A stretch of 5,310 nt of DNA, from contig JACQVC010000003.1 in the NCBI GenBank assembly GCA_016209995.1, positions 1-5,310 on the forward strand, written 5' to 3'. The first letter of the stretch is position 1. Every line of letters starts with the position of its first letter. Positions 1-5,310 of the stretch are shown piece after piece. The stretch is from Gemmatimonadota bacterium. Its GTDB lineage: Bacteria; Gemmatimonadota; Gemmatimonadetes; Longimicrobiales; Gaopeijiaceae. A program made the translations under genes and the position numbers. Below the pieces are notes generated by a model. It did not search any database. It saw nothing but the letters and a program-made list of their open reading frames with translations, and was not told the DNA's origin.

Positions 1-643
1 CCTGCGTGAACATGTACCAGTCGCGGTTGTTGTCGTGACCGACGTAGTGGTGATACAGCTCGGGAACGGGAGCGCCATCGAAGGGCGTGTTCAGGTTCTT
101 GCGATACCAGTTCACGACGATGTCGAGCCCGTCCGGGTTCAGGGATGGGACCAGCAGGAAGATCACGTTGTCGAGGATGTTCCTCACCTCGGCGGTGTTC
201 GAGGTTGCCAGGTTGTAAGCCAGCTCCATCGACATCTGCGCGGCGGCTACCTCCGTAGCGTGAACCGAGCACGTGATCGCAATGACCGACTTGCCTTCCC
301 CGATGAGACGCTCAACCTCCGCGGCCGACAGACCTCTCGGATCGGTCAAACGCTGCGTGATCTCGAGAAGACGAGCGAGCCGGGCGTGGTTCTCGGGGGA
401 GGTGATGGTCGCGACGAGAAACGGCTTGTTCAGCGTGGTCTGGCCGACGCTCTCGACCCGGATTCGGTCGGACGCCCTGTCCAGATCGTTGAAGTAGCCG
501 GTGATCTGCTGCCAATCCGCCAGCTTGTAGTCGTCACCGACACGGAAGCCGAGCACATCTTGCGGCGACCTGACCTGTGCCGGCGCCGCGACGGTGGTGA
601 GGAGGATCGAGCAGAGTACCGCGAAGCCGAGTCGCGCTTTCAT
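1..643 (-). CDS. Secreted M14-family zinc carboxypeptidase, N-terminal part (cut by window edge)
   Basis: Reading the minus strand from ATG at 643-641 gives 214 codons open to the window edge, so the C-terminal part is missing. Residues 1-22 form a signal peptide (K2, R4, then a hydrophobic core to about A20) with likely cleavage after A22, so the enzyme should be exported. The M14 zinc motif H-x-x-E is at 128-131 (HATE). It is followed by an NPDG motif and then by GHDNNRDW, which aligns with the N-R pair that binds the substrate carboxylate in carboxypeptidase A. The third zinc ligand (His) and the catalytic Glu would lie beyond the edge. A good Shine-Dalgarno GGAGG lies at 653-649, five bases before the ATG, and fixes the start. 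M14 enzymes remove C-terminal residues from peptides; the exact substrate cannot be told. Family assignment is firm, subfamily is not. Confidence 0.93.
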   Translation of the reverse strand, partial: MKARLGFAVLCSILLTTVAAPAQVRSPQDVLGFRVGDDYKLADWQQITGYFNDLDRASDRIRVESVGQTTLNKPFLVATITSPENHARLARLLEITQRLTDPRGLSAAEVERLIGEGKSVIAITCSVHATEVAAAQMSMELAYNLATSNTAEVRNILDNVIFLLVPSLNPDGLDIVVNWYRKNLNTPFDGAPVPELYHHYVGHDNNRDWYMFTQ

Positions 644-989
644 GAAGACCTCCAGGGTGCGGGACCAGAGGTGCAGGACGGACGGTCCCGAGCAGCCATC
701 GCTTGGATGATTCAGAGTAGAACCGCCTCCTCCGCACAGCAAGTACGGAAAACTCTGTGTCCCGACACCGAGCTCCCACGGGGTGAGGAACAGTGAGGAT
801 CCCACGCGCTGAGGCGGTGCGCTCGGGGGTCGGCGCAAACGGTAGCGGACTCCCGAGCGGCCCCTATAGATTTTCGCCTGCCCGCCAGCCGAGTACTCAA
901 GATACAGAGAGCCGGACGCGTAGCGACGGTCGGCGCAGGACCGTGCGCCGCTCGCGCGCCGAGACGGCGAACCCACCGAGCGGAGGCGA
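644..989. other. Gene-poor divergent intergenic region
   Basis: This stretch separates the leftward peptidase gene from the rightward membrane-protein gene. Open frames crossing it translate to Arg/Ser/Pro-rich sequence with no recognisable fold and look like GC-driven noise. It holds the peptidase ribosome site (649-653) and a possible hairpin in the peptidase leader: seven bases at 660-666 (CGGGACC) are complementary to 684-690, with a 17-base loop. A TATAGA at 865-870 in a locally AT-rich patch could be a -10 element for the plus-strand genes, but I found no good -35 partner. No tRNA, repeat array or mobile-element end was seen. Confidence 0.5.
714..742 (-). promoter_or_regulatory. Possible promoter of the M14 peptidase gene
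   Basis: On the minus strand TTGCTG (742-737) and TACTCT (719-714) are separated by 17 bases. This would place transcription start near 707 and give a leader of about 60 bases. Each hexamer matches the sigma-70 consensus at only three of six positions, so the optimal spacing is the main support. This is a weak call. Confidence 0.2.
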
Positions 990-1046
990 ACGAAGGCACC
1001 CAACGGTCAGTCGGACACGACGGAATACGCCAAGGCGGTCCGGGAG

Positions 1047-1427
1047 ATGATCGCCCACGAGGATGATCTGCTGAACAATCGCATGAACTGGCTGCTCGTC
1101 ATCCAGGGACTGCTCTTCACCGCGCTGGACGGGCTCGAGACGAAGCCCGGGCTCGTGTACGTGCTCATCGCGTTCGGCTTCATGATCTCGATCTCATCGC
1201 TGATCAGCTTTGTCGCCAGCGAGCGTGCGATCCGGAACCTGCTCGGTTATTGGAACAAGCACCTCGCGGACAAGCAGCGCAGCTGGCAGGACTTCCCGCC
1301 GGTTTTCGGAGCCGCGATCGACGAGAGCTTCTTCATGACGTTGGATCGCTTTCTATCCCCTCGCAGTTTCCTGCCCTGGGCATTCGCGCTAGGGTGGGCG
1401 GTCATCTTCCTGATCCAGGTGTCCTGA
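1047..1427 (+). CDS. Small integral membrane protein of unknown function
   Basis: From ATG 1047 this is a 126-residue protein. A polar N-terminal helix (HEDDLLNNRMNWL, 4-16) leads into a hydrophobic segment (about 14-28). A second segment lies at about 35-57 and a third at the extreme C-terminus (about 107-125), with a polar stretch between the last two. The pattern HEDxLxNxRxxWLLxxQGLLF resembles a widespread group of small uncharacterised bacterial membrane proteins; I know no function for it. In-frame codons upstream of 1047 are open back to a TAG at 921 and encode a plausible continuation of the N-terminal helix (TEYAKAVRE). They contain no ATG, GTG or TTG. The ATG at 1047 has only a poor, abutting ribosome site (CGGGAG). 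An ACG at 990-992 has GGAGG at 982-986. The true start is therefore uncertain. Confidence 0.72.
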   Translation: MIAHEDDLLNNRMNWLLVIQGLLFTALDGLETKPGLVYVLIAFGFMISISSLISFVASERAIRNLLGYWNKHLADKQRSWQDFPPVFGAAIDESFFMTLDRFLSPRSFLPWAFALGWAVIFLIQVS

Positions 1428-1432
1428 GCGAA

Positions 1433-1477
1433 AGCGCCCCACGGGGACCAGCCTCCACCGTCACGCGTGGGCGCGCT
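1433..1477 (+). terminator. Hairpin between membrane protein and glycosyltransferase genes
   Basis: Bases 1433-1443 (AGCGCCCCACG) pair with 1466-1477, giving 11 base pairs with one bulged C at 1472. The loop is 22 bases and may fold further. The hairpin begins six bases after the upstream stop codon and ends just before the ribosome site of the next gene. There is no T-run, so it may be a weak terminator or a stability element rather than a classic intrinsic terminator. Confidence 0.35.
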
Positions 1478-1490
1478 AGAGGAAATAGGA

Positions 1491-2189
1491 ATGAGCGGAG
1501 ATACGGGCATGTTCGCAGGCTCACTGCGGATCGCGATGCTCACCTGGGAAGTGAGTCCGCTGATCGCCGGCGGCAGCTGGACCGCCTGCTATCACCTCGT
1601 GCGTAACCTCCAAGCCCGGGGCGCCCGCGTGACCGCGGTCGTGCCGTGGCACGCGGATTGGGTCGATCCCGACCCTTTCGGTTGCGGCGTGGAAATCGCG
1701 GCGCTGGGGATCCTGCCGCGGAACGAGGACGCGAGTGGGCACGCGGGATACGGCTGGCTGGGCGGGTATCCATACTACGGCTACACGATCCCGGGCAGTC
1801 ATGCGACCGGCTACCGCCGCGCTCCCGGACCGTACGGGCGCTCCGATGAGCGCGGATCGTCCCGGGGCGCGGGCGGCGGGTACGGCTCCGCGGGAGAACA
1901 GCCCCCGGCGTCCGCGTTTTTCGCCATGATGGGCGATATCATCGAGGAGTATACGGACAGCTTCGCCGGCTGGGCGCGCACAGTGCCTTTCGATCTGATC
2001 CACGCGCACGACTGGGTGACCTTCCCCACTGCGATGGCCGTATCACGCGCGACCGGCAAGCCGTGGATCGCCCACTTCCATTCTACCGAGGCAGATCGGC
2101 ACGCAGCCGCGTGCCATCCCGGCATCGAGGGCATCGAGCGGCGTCCCTGGGATCTGGCCTTTCCCTCGGCTGGCTACATATTCTCATGA
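1491..2189 (+). pseudogene. Glycosyltransferase (GT-B, GT4-like), N-terminal half only
   Basis: The start is ATG 1491 because AGAGGA at 1478-1483 sits seven bases upstream; a GTG at 1467 is possible but poorly placed. The 232-residue product begins with a first beta strand and glycine loop (LRIAMLTWEVSPLIAGGS, 12-29), as in glycogen-synthase-like and GT4 enzymes. It later has the acceptor-domain motif HAHDW (171-175) and a strand-plus-motif AHFHSTEADR (194-203). Family resemblance fades at about residue 222. The sequence then reads FPSAGYIFS and stops, where relatives continue into the linker and the C-terminal domain with the E-x7-E nucleotide-sugar site. That half is absent, so catalysis is unlikely. 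Residues about 83-141 are a Gly/Tyr/Arg/Ser-rich insert with little predicted structure. The full enzyme would transfer a sugar to polysaccharide or lipid. I read this as a truncated gene; a functional stand-alone N-domain is less likely. Confidence 0.72.
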
Positions 2190-2253
2190 ACCCTGCCTGT
2201 GCGCCGGCGATGGACTACCGGCGAATCAGCCATCGGTCCAACAATCTCAGGAG

Positions 2254-2634
2254 GTGCTTCTCATCGAGATCGATATCAAGCCAGGCAGCGATCCCAATAG
2301 CATCAAGCTGAGCCCGCAAGGCGATGGTATGATCGCGGTGGCGATCCTCTCGTCAGTCGGCTTTGACGCCTCGCTCGTGGATCCTGCCACGGCAACGCTC
2401 GGCGACGAGGACGGGGCCGATACTCCCGTCGCGCGCCGGCGGAACGGCAGCCTGTTCGCGTCCCTCGAGGATGCCAATGACGACGGTCGGCCGGATCTGC
2501 TGCTGCACTTCAGCCGCAGCGAGCTGATCGGCAACGGCGACCTGACGACAGACGTGACTTCGCTGATCCTGCTGGCGGAGCTGGTCGATGGGCGACATGC
2601 GCGGGGAGAAGACGCCGTACGTGTGATTCCCTGA
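2254..2634 (+). CDS. Isolated IDIKPGSDPNSI-type extracellular domain, possibly a gene fragment
   Basis: This frame encodes 126 residues that match a domain I recognise from the C-terminal regions of secreted, often calcium-rich, environmental bacterial proteins. It contains IDIKPGSDPNSI at 6-17, VAILSSVGFDAS at 29-40, VDPATATLG at 42-50, EDANDDGRPDLLLHF at 72-86 and a closing DAVRVIP. The D-x-N-D-D-G-x-x-D stretch (73-81) resembles a calcium-binding loop. No signal peptide or other domain is present, which is odd for an exported module. The start is doubtful. AGGAGG at 2249-2254 overlaps the GTG at 2254, so it cannot serve that codon well; it would suit a codon near 2260-2263, but the codon at 2263 is ATC. 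The frame is also open upstream through the end of the glycosyltransferase fragment, so this may be the tail of a larger lost gene. It ends 13 bases before fdhD. Function is unknown. Confidence 0.6.
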   Translation: MLLIEIDIKPGSDPNSIKLSPQGDGMIAVAILSSVGFDASLVDPATATLGDEDGADTPVARRRNGSLFASLEDANDDGRPDLLLHFSRSELIGNGDLTTDVTSLILLAELVDGRHARGEDAVRVIP

Positions 2635-2647
2635 GCGAGAAGAATCC

Positions 2648-3499
2648 ATGCTCCTTCCCCATCATCATACGACCCGGGTACGGATCCTGCGGACGCAGCC
2701 GGCCGGCGAAATGGAGCGCGCCGATGTGGTGGCCGTCGAAGAGCCCCTCGAGATCCGGCTGCGCCAGCGAGACGCGGGCACGCGTCGGGAGCACAGCATC
2801 GCGGTGACCATGCGAACTCCGGGCCACGACTTCGAGCTGGCCGCGGGATTCCTCTACAGCGAAGGCATCGTGAGAGAGCGGGCGGACATCGAGCGCATTA
2901 CGTACTGCGAGGGGACGGCGCCGCAGGAGTACAACATCGTGAACGTGGATCTGCGGCCCGGCATGACGTTCGACGAGGCTCGCCTGCTCCGCCACTTCTA
3001 CATAACGTCGAGCTGCGGAGTTTGCGGCAAAGCATCGCTCGAGGCCCTGGAGGTGCAGGGGTGCACCTCGCTGCCGGCGGGCGAGCCGCTGGTCGACGCC
3101 GGGGTGATCCAGTCGCTACCGTCCGCGCTCCATGATGCCCAGACCGATTTCCAGCGGACCGGCGGCGTGCACGCGGCGGCACTCTTCGACCACGCGGGTC
3201 GACTGGTGTGTCTGCGTGAAGACGTGGGCCGGCACAATGCGGTCGACAAAGTGGTCGGCGAGCGGCTGCTGGAGGGCGCGCTTCCGCTGTCAGGTCACAT
3301 CATGATGGTAAGCGGCCGGACCAGCTTCGAGATCCTGCAGAAGTCGCTCGTGGCGCAGGTGCCCATTGTGATATCCGTAGGCGCACCCTCGAGTCTGGCC
3401 GTTGATCTGGCCCGGAATTTCGGCATGACGCTCGTCGGCTTCACAAGTGATGAGGGCTTCAACGTGTACGCGGACTCGGGGCGGATTGTCCGGGGATGA
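2648..3499 (+). CDS. fdhD: Formate dehydrogenase accessory sulfurtransferase FdhD
   Basis: FdhD receives sulfur from the cysteine desulfurase IscS and passes it to the molybdenum cofactor before its insertion into formate dehydrogenase, in the cytoplasm. The 283-residue product is about the normal family length (E. coli about 277). It carries the conserved N-terminal EEPLEIRL (31-38), GHDFELAAGFLYSEGI (59-74), the catalytic loop SSCGVCGK with C123 and C126, TGGVHAAALF (171-180), REDVGRHNAVDK (190-201) and MMVSGRTSFEI (219-229). Both cysteines of the C-x-x-C loop are present and nothing is broken. ATG 2648 lies 13 bases after the preceding frame, with only a modest GAGAAG ribosome site. The next gene, mobA, acts on the same cofactor. 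The client molybdoenzyme is not in the window. Identification is very secure. Confidence 0.97.
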   Translation: MLLPHHHTTRVRILRTQPAGEMERADVVAVEEPLEIRLRQRDAGTRREHSIAVTMRTPGHDFELAAGFLYSEGIVRERADIERITYCEGTAPQEYNIVNVDLRPGMTFDEARLLRHFYITSSCGVCGKASLEALEVQGCTSLPAGEPLVDAGVIQSLPSALHDAQTDFQRTGGVHAAALFDHAGRLVCLREDVGRHNAVDKVVGERLLEGALPLSGHIMMVSGRTSFEILQKSLVAQVPIVISVGAPSSLAVDLARNFGMTLVGFTSDEGFNVYADSGRIVRG

Positions 3500-3504
3500 C
3501 CTCA

Positions 3505-3531
3505 CCCCACGCAAACGTTCGTTGCGTGGGG
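3505..3531 (+). terminator. Perfect 10-bp hairpin between fdhD and mobA
   Basis: CCCCACGCAA (3505-3514) is perfectly complementary to TTGCGTGGGG (3522-3531), with a seven-base loop ACGTTCG. It starts five bases after the fdhD stop codon. No T-run follows, and mobA begins about 40 bases downstream on the same strand. It could be a partial terminator or attenuator, or a 3'-end stabilising structure that sets the fdhD to mobA ratio. Confidence 0.55.
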
Positions 3532-3572
3532 ACCCCGACGACGGGCGATCAGCAGAGGGAGTTTCAGCGCAC

Positions 3573-4229
3573 GTGAAGCGAGCGGACACTCAGCGGCCCA
3601 CCCGCCCGCTCGGGGTCATCCTCGCCGGTGGCCAGAGCCGCCGCTACGGCCGGCCCAAGGCGCTCGTCACCGTGGGCGGACAGCGACTCATCGACCGCAT
3701 ACGCGGGAGTCTGGAGCAGGCCGGCCTGCGCGTCGTGCTGGTCGCGAACGATCCCGAGGTGTACCGCGAGGTGGGACTCGAAGTACGGCCGGATGCGGGT
3801 ACGTCGGCTGGCCCCCTGGCTGGCATCCGGACGGCGCTCCTGTGGGCCGCTGAGGAAAACGCACCCGGTGCGGTCGTGCTGGCGTGTGATATGCCGTTCG
3901 TGCCGGCGGCGCTGATCGCGCGACTCGCGTCGGCGGTGGAGGGAGCCGATGCTGTGGTACCCCTAAGCCCGGGGCCGCGAGGCGTGGAGCCCCTCTGCGC
4001 GTACTACGCGGTGAGTTGTTTGCCCGCTCTCGAGGCCGCGCTGGCGCGTGGCCAGCGGACCGCAGCTGGACTACTCGAGCGGGTGAAGGTCGAGCGCATT
4101 TCCCTTGCCGAAGTGCAGGCGCTCGGCCCTCCGGAGCAGATCTTCCTCAACGTGAACACGGCCAGCGACCGGCGTCGCGCCGAACGGTTGCTGAAAGAGC
4201 GCACCGCTCCGCCTCCCGGCAGCACCTGA
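3573..4229 (+). CDS. mobA: Molybdenum cofactor guanylyltransferase MobA
   Basis: MobA transfers GMP from GTP to molybdopterin-bound molybdenum, making the (bis-)MGD cofactor used by DMSO-reductase-family enzymes such as formate dehydrogenase; it is cytoplasmic. The start chosen is GTG 3573 (218 residues), just before the first family strand, with GAGGGAG at 3555-3561 upstream, a somewhat long spacing. A longer in-frame start at 3447 would overlap fdhD by about 50 bases and translate the intergenic hairpin, so I reject it. Visible motifs are the nucleotide-binding loop VILAGGQSRRYGRPKAL (15-31), GPLAGI, the metal-binding ACDMPF (D106) and the C-terminal FLNVNTASD (N193, N195). In the loop, Tyr25 stands where Met is usual in GxSxRMG. 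E. coli MobA is about 194 residues, so the length is normal with a short N-terminal and C-terminal excess. It sits 73 bases after fdhD and probably shares its transcript. Confidence 0.93.
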   Translation: MKRADTQRPTRPLGVILAGGQSRRYGRPKALVTVGGQRLIDRIRGSLEQAGLRVVLVANDPEVYREVGLEVRPDAGTSAGPLAGIRTALLWAAEENAPGAVVLACDMPFVPAALIARLASAVEGADAVVPLSPGPRGVEPLCAYYAVSCLPALEAALARGQRTAAGLLERVKVERISLAEVQALGPPEQIFLNVNTASDRRRAERLLKERTAPPPGST

Positions 4230-4246
4230 AGCCGGGAAGGCGGAGC
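4206..4246. terminator. Bidirectional hairpin between mobA and the convergent cytochrome gene
   Basis: GCTCCGCCTCCCGGC (4206-4220) pairs with 4231-4246, giving 15 base pairs with one bulged base and a ten-base loop. The mobA stop codon (4227-4229) lies in the loop, so the left arm is inside the mobA coding sequence. The cytochrome gene ends at 4269 on the other strand, so the hairpin is in the right place to end both transcripts. There is no strong T-run on either side, which is common in GC-rich genomes. Confidence 0.65.
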
Positions 4247-4268
4247 CGCCGAGAGAGCAGAGGCGCGT

Positions 4269-5267
4269 TCAGGGTGCGAGTGATGCCGTGTACGCGGCGA
4301 TCGCGATCATGTCGTCGAGGCTGAGATCAGCGACGACCGGCTTCATCAGCTCCGACCACAGGCCCGCGCGGCTGCCGTACTTGATGTCAAAGAGCTGACG
4401 GACCGTGTAGCTGGGAGAGCGGCCGGCGATTCCCGGCACGGGGCCGAGACCTCTCAGGTTGGGTCCATGGCACACGCCGCAGCGAATGGTCTTGCCCTCG
4501 CCGCCGGTCGTGGCCAGCGCCTCGCCTCGTTTGATGCTGCCCAGGGGCACGTAGGCCACAAATGAGGAACGTGGGTCACGGATCTCGGTGCGGGCCGGGT
4601 CCTCCGGCATCTCGAGGATGCGAGCGCCCAGCGGCTCCGTCCCGCCATTCGCCACGGGAACGAACATGCCGCCGGCGATCCGGCTCCTCGGCACGGTGCT
4701 GGTCTCCACGACCTTGATCCACGGCGTCCACTTCATCGAGGCGAAGTACTCCGCGGCTGCCCGGACCTCTTCGTCCGTGGCGGCCTTGGCGATCTCGATC
4801 ATCCTGGCCGGGGGCCCCATCTCCGGCTGCGAGCTCTTGCGGAGGCCGCTCTTGAAATCCGCCATCTGCTGAATTGTGTAGGCAGTGGGAAGTCCGGCGA
4901 CACCGGCGTTTTCGGGACGCCCCTTCCCGTTGGGGTAGTGGCAGAACCCGCAGCCGCGCACGTCCGGCCGGCGGCCACGTGCGACGACGTCGGGCATGGG
5001 AGGATGATCGTTGGGGTGCCAATCCGCGACGTTGAACGCGTCGCGGAGCTGAGCCCGCGTGATCGCCGCGGAGCTTCCCGGCACTCGCAGCGCGGCGCCG
5101 TCCTCGGCGGGCGCCGCCGCCGCTTGCGCAGCCGCCGGCGCCTGCGGCGCCACCGGATAGGCCCATAGGGGCGGCTCGGGCATCGTCGCTGAGCGGTTCT
5201 GCGCGAACAGGTCGCCGCCGAGCAGCAGCAGGACGGTTGCAGCTACGGTAACCCGCACCTTGTTCAC
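4269..5267 (-). CDS. Periplasmic dihaem cytochrome c
   Basis: The start is GTG at 5267-5265, because GGAGG at 5277-5273 lies five bases upstream and the protein then begins directly with a signal peptide (N2, K3, R5, a hydrophobic run 6-18, probable cleavage after A22 in LFA-Q). An ATG ten codons earlier (5297) would put that ribosome site inside the gene. The mature part opens with a Pro/Ala-rich linker, followed by DWHPNDHPPMPDVVARG and two class I-type cytochrome c domains. Haem attachment sites are CGFCH (C106, C109, H110) and CGVCH (C263, C266, H267). Likely distal Met ligands are in PEMGPPARMIEIA and in the C-terminal SELMKPVVADLSLDDM. Each domain ends in the A-x-Y-x-A-S helix (AAEYFASM, IAAYTASLAP). 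It should move electrons in the periplasm, probably for an oxidoreductase encoded nearby outside the window; the partner is unknown. Length is 332 residues, with no visible defect. Confidence 0.93.
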   Translation of the reverse strand: MNKVRVTVAATVLLLLGGDLFAQNRSATMPEPPLWAYPVAPQAPAAAQAAAAPAEDGAALRVPGSSAAITRAQLRDAFNVADWHPNDHPPMPDVVARGRRPDVRGCGFCHYPNGKGRPENAGVAGLPTAYTIQQMADFKSGLRKSSQPEMGPPARMIEIAKAATDEEVRAAAEYFASMKWTPWIKVVETSTVPRSRIAGGMFVPVANGGTEPLGARILEMPEDPARTEIRDPRSSFVAYVPLGSIKRGEALATTGGEGKTIRCGVCHGPNLRGLGPVPGIAGRSPSYTVRQLFDIKYGSRAGLWSELMKPVVADLSLDDMIAIAAYTASLAP

Positions 5268-5310
5268 CTGACCCTCCTCTCGATGTGTCGGGTTCATGGC
5301 TGTGACCTGA

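Noticed and set aside
35..796. Plus-strand 253-codon open frame
   Set aside because: It runs antisense to the M14 peptidase gene, whose minus-strand frame has a signal peptide, a ribosome site and zinc and substrate motifs. The plus-strand translation is rich in Arg, Asp and Gly with no recognisable motif.
793..1050. Plus-strand 85-codon frame from GTG 793 whose stop overlaps the ATG at 1047 (ATGA)
   Set aside because: The ATGA overlap looks like translational coupling, but the product is Arg/Ser/Pro-rich noise and no ribosome site supports it.
1521..2009. Minus-strand 162-codon frame
   Set aside because: Antisense to the glycosyltransferase fragment. It is kept open by high GC and shows no fold or motif.
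2510..2995. Minus-strand 161-codon frame
   Set aside because: Antisense to the end of the IDIKPG frame and to fdhD; fdhD is unambiguous on the other strand.
3447..3572. 42-codon N-terminal extension of MobA
   Set aside because: It would overlap the fdhD end and translate the intergenic hairpin; its sequence is unlike MobA, and GTG 3573 lies just before the conserved region with a ribosome site.
3500..3572. Molybdenum cofactor riboswitch before mobA
   Set aside because: The spacer is 73 bases with a single simple hairpin, too short and unlike the multi-stem Moco element.
4576..5166. Minus-strand 196-codon frame
   Set aside because: It is a shifted frame inside the cytochrome c gene, with low-complexity Arg/Gly/Ala composition; the haem motifs are in the other frame.
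1..5310. CRISPR arrays, tRNA or rRNA genes, insertion sequences, phage or defence genes
   Set aside because: No regularly spaced repeats, tRNA cloverleaf, transposase motifs or terminal inverted repeats were found on either strand. The glycosyltransferase/IDIKPG junction has no visible mobile-element ends.

Overview
This is a GC-rich bacterial window (about 63-66 % G+C by eye). It carries six protein-coding loci: a partial gene on the minus strand at the left, five loci on the plus strand in the middle (two of which look like gene fragments), and one complete minus-strand gene at the right. Two features suggest an environmental Gram-negative such as Gemmatimonadota or Acidobacteriota: an exported M14 peptidase, and a periplasmic dihaem cytochrome c with a D-W-H-P-N-D-H-P-P-M-P segment before its first haem site. 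The phylum is an inference from gene style only; no marker gene is present.

Left part (1-1046). The window opens inside a minus-strand gene for a secreted M14 zinc carboxypeptidase. Its start, ribosome binding site and signal peptide lie at about 643. A gene-poor stretch of roughly 350-400 bases separates it from the plus-strand genes and should hold the divergent control region.

Middle part (1047-2634). A small three-helix membrane protein comes first; its conserved reading frame continues upstream of the only canonical start codon. Next is the N-terminal half of a GT-B (GT4-like) glycosyltransferase with an odd Gly/Tyr/Arg/Ser-rich insert. It stops before the nucleotide-sugar-binding half. 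Directly after it, in another frame, is an isolated IDIKPGSDPNSI-type domain, which is normally found at the C-terminal end of secreted proteins. This pair looks like a degraded or deletion-joined region, or possibly an assembly join.

Right part (2648-5267). fdhD (sulfurtransferase for the formate dehydrogenase cofactor) is followed by mobA (molybdenum cofactor guanylyltransferase), with a perfect 10-bp hairpin between them. Together they supply a sulfurated, guanylylated molybdenum cofactor to a DMSO-reductase-family enzyme, which is not in this window. mobA meets a convergent minus-strand dihaem cytochrome c gene, and a strong hairpin at their junction probably terminates at least mobA. The cytochrome could carry electrons for a periplasmic oxidoreductase, but nothing here links it to the molybdenum genes except proximity.

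I saw no RNA genes, CRISPR arrays, insertion sequences or origins, and no clear undescribed multi-gene system. The most unusual points are the glycosyltransferase/IDIKPG junction and the membrane-protein gene without a normal start.
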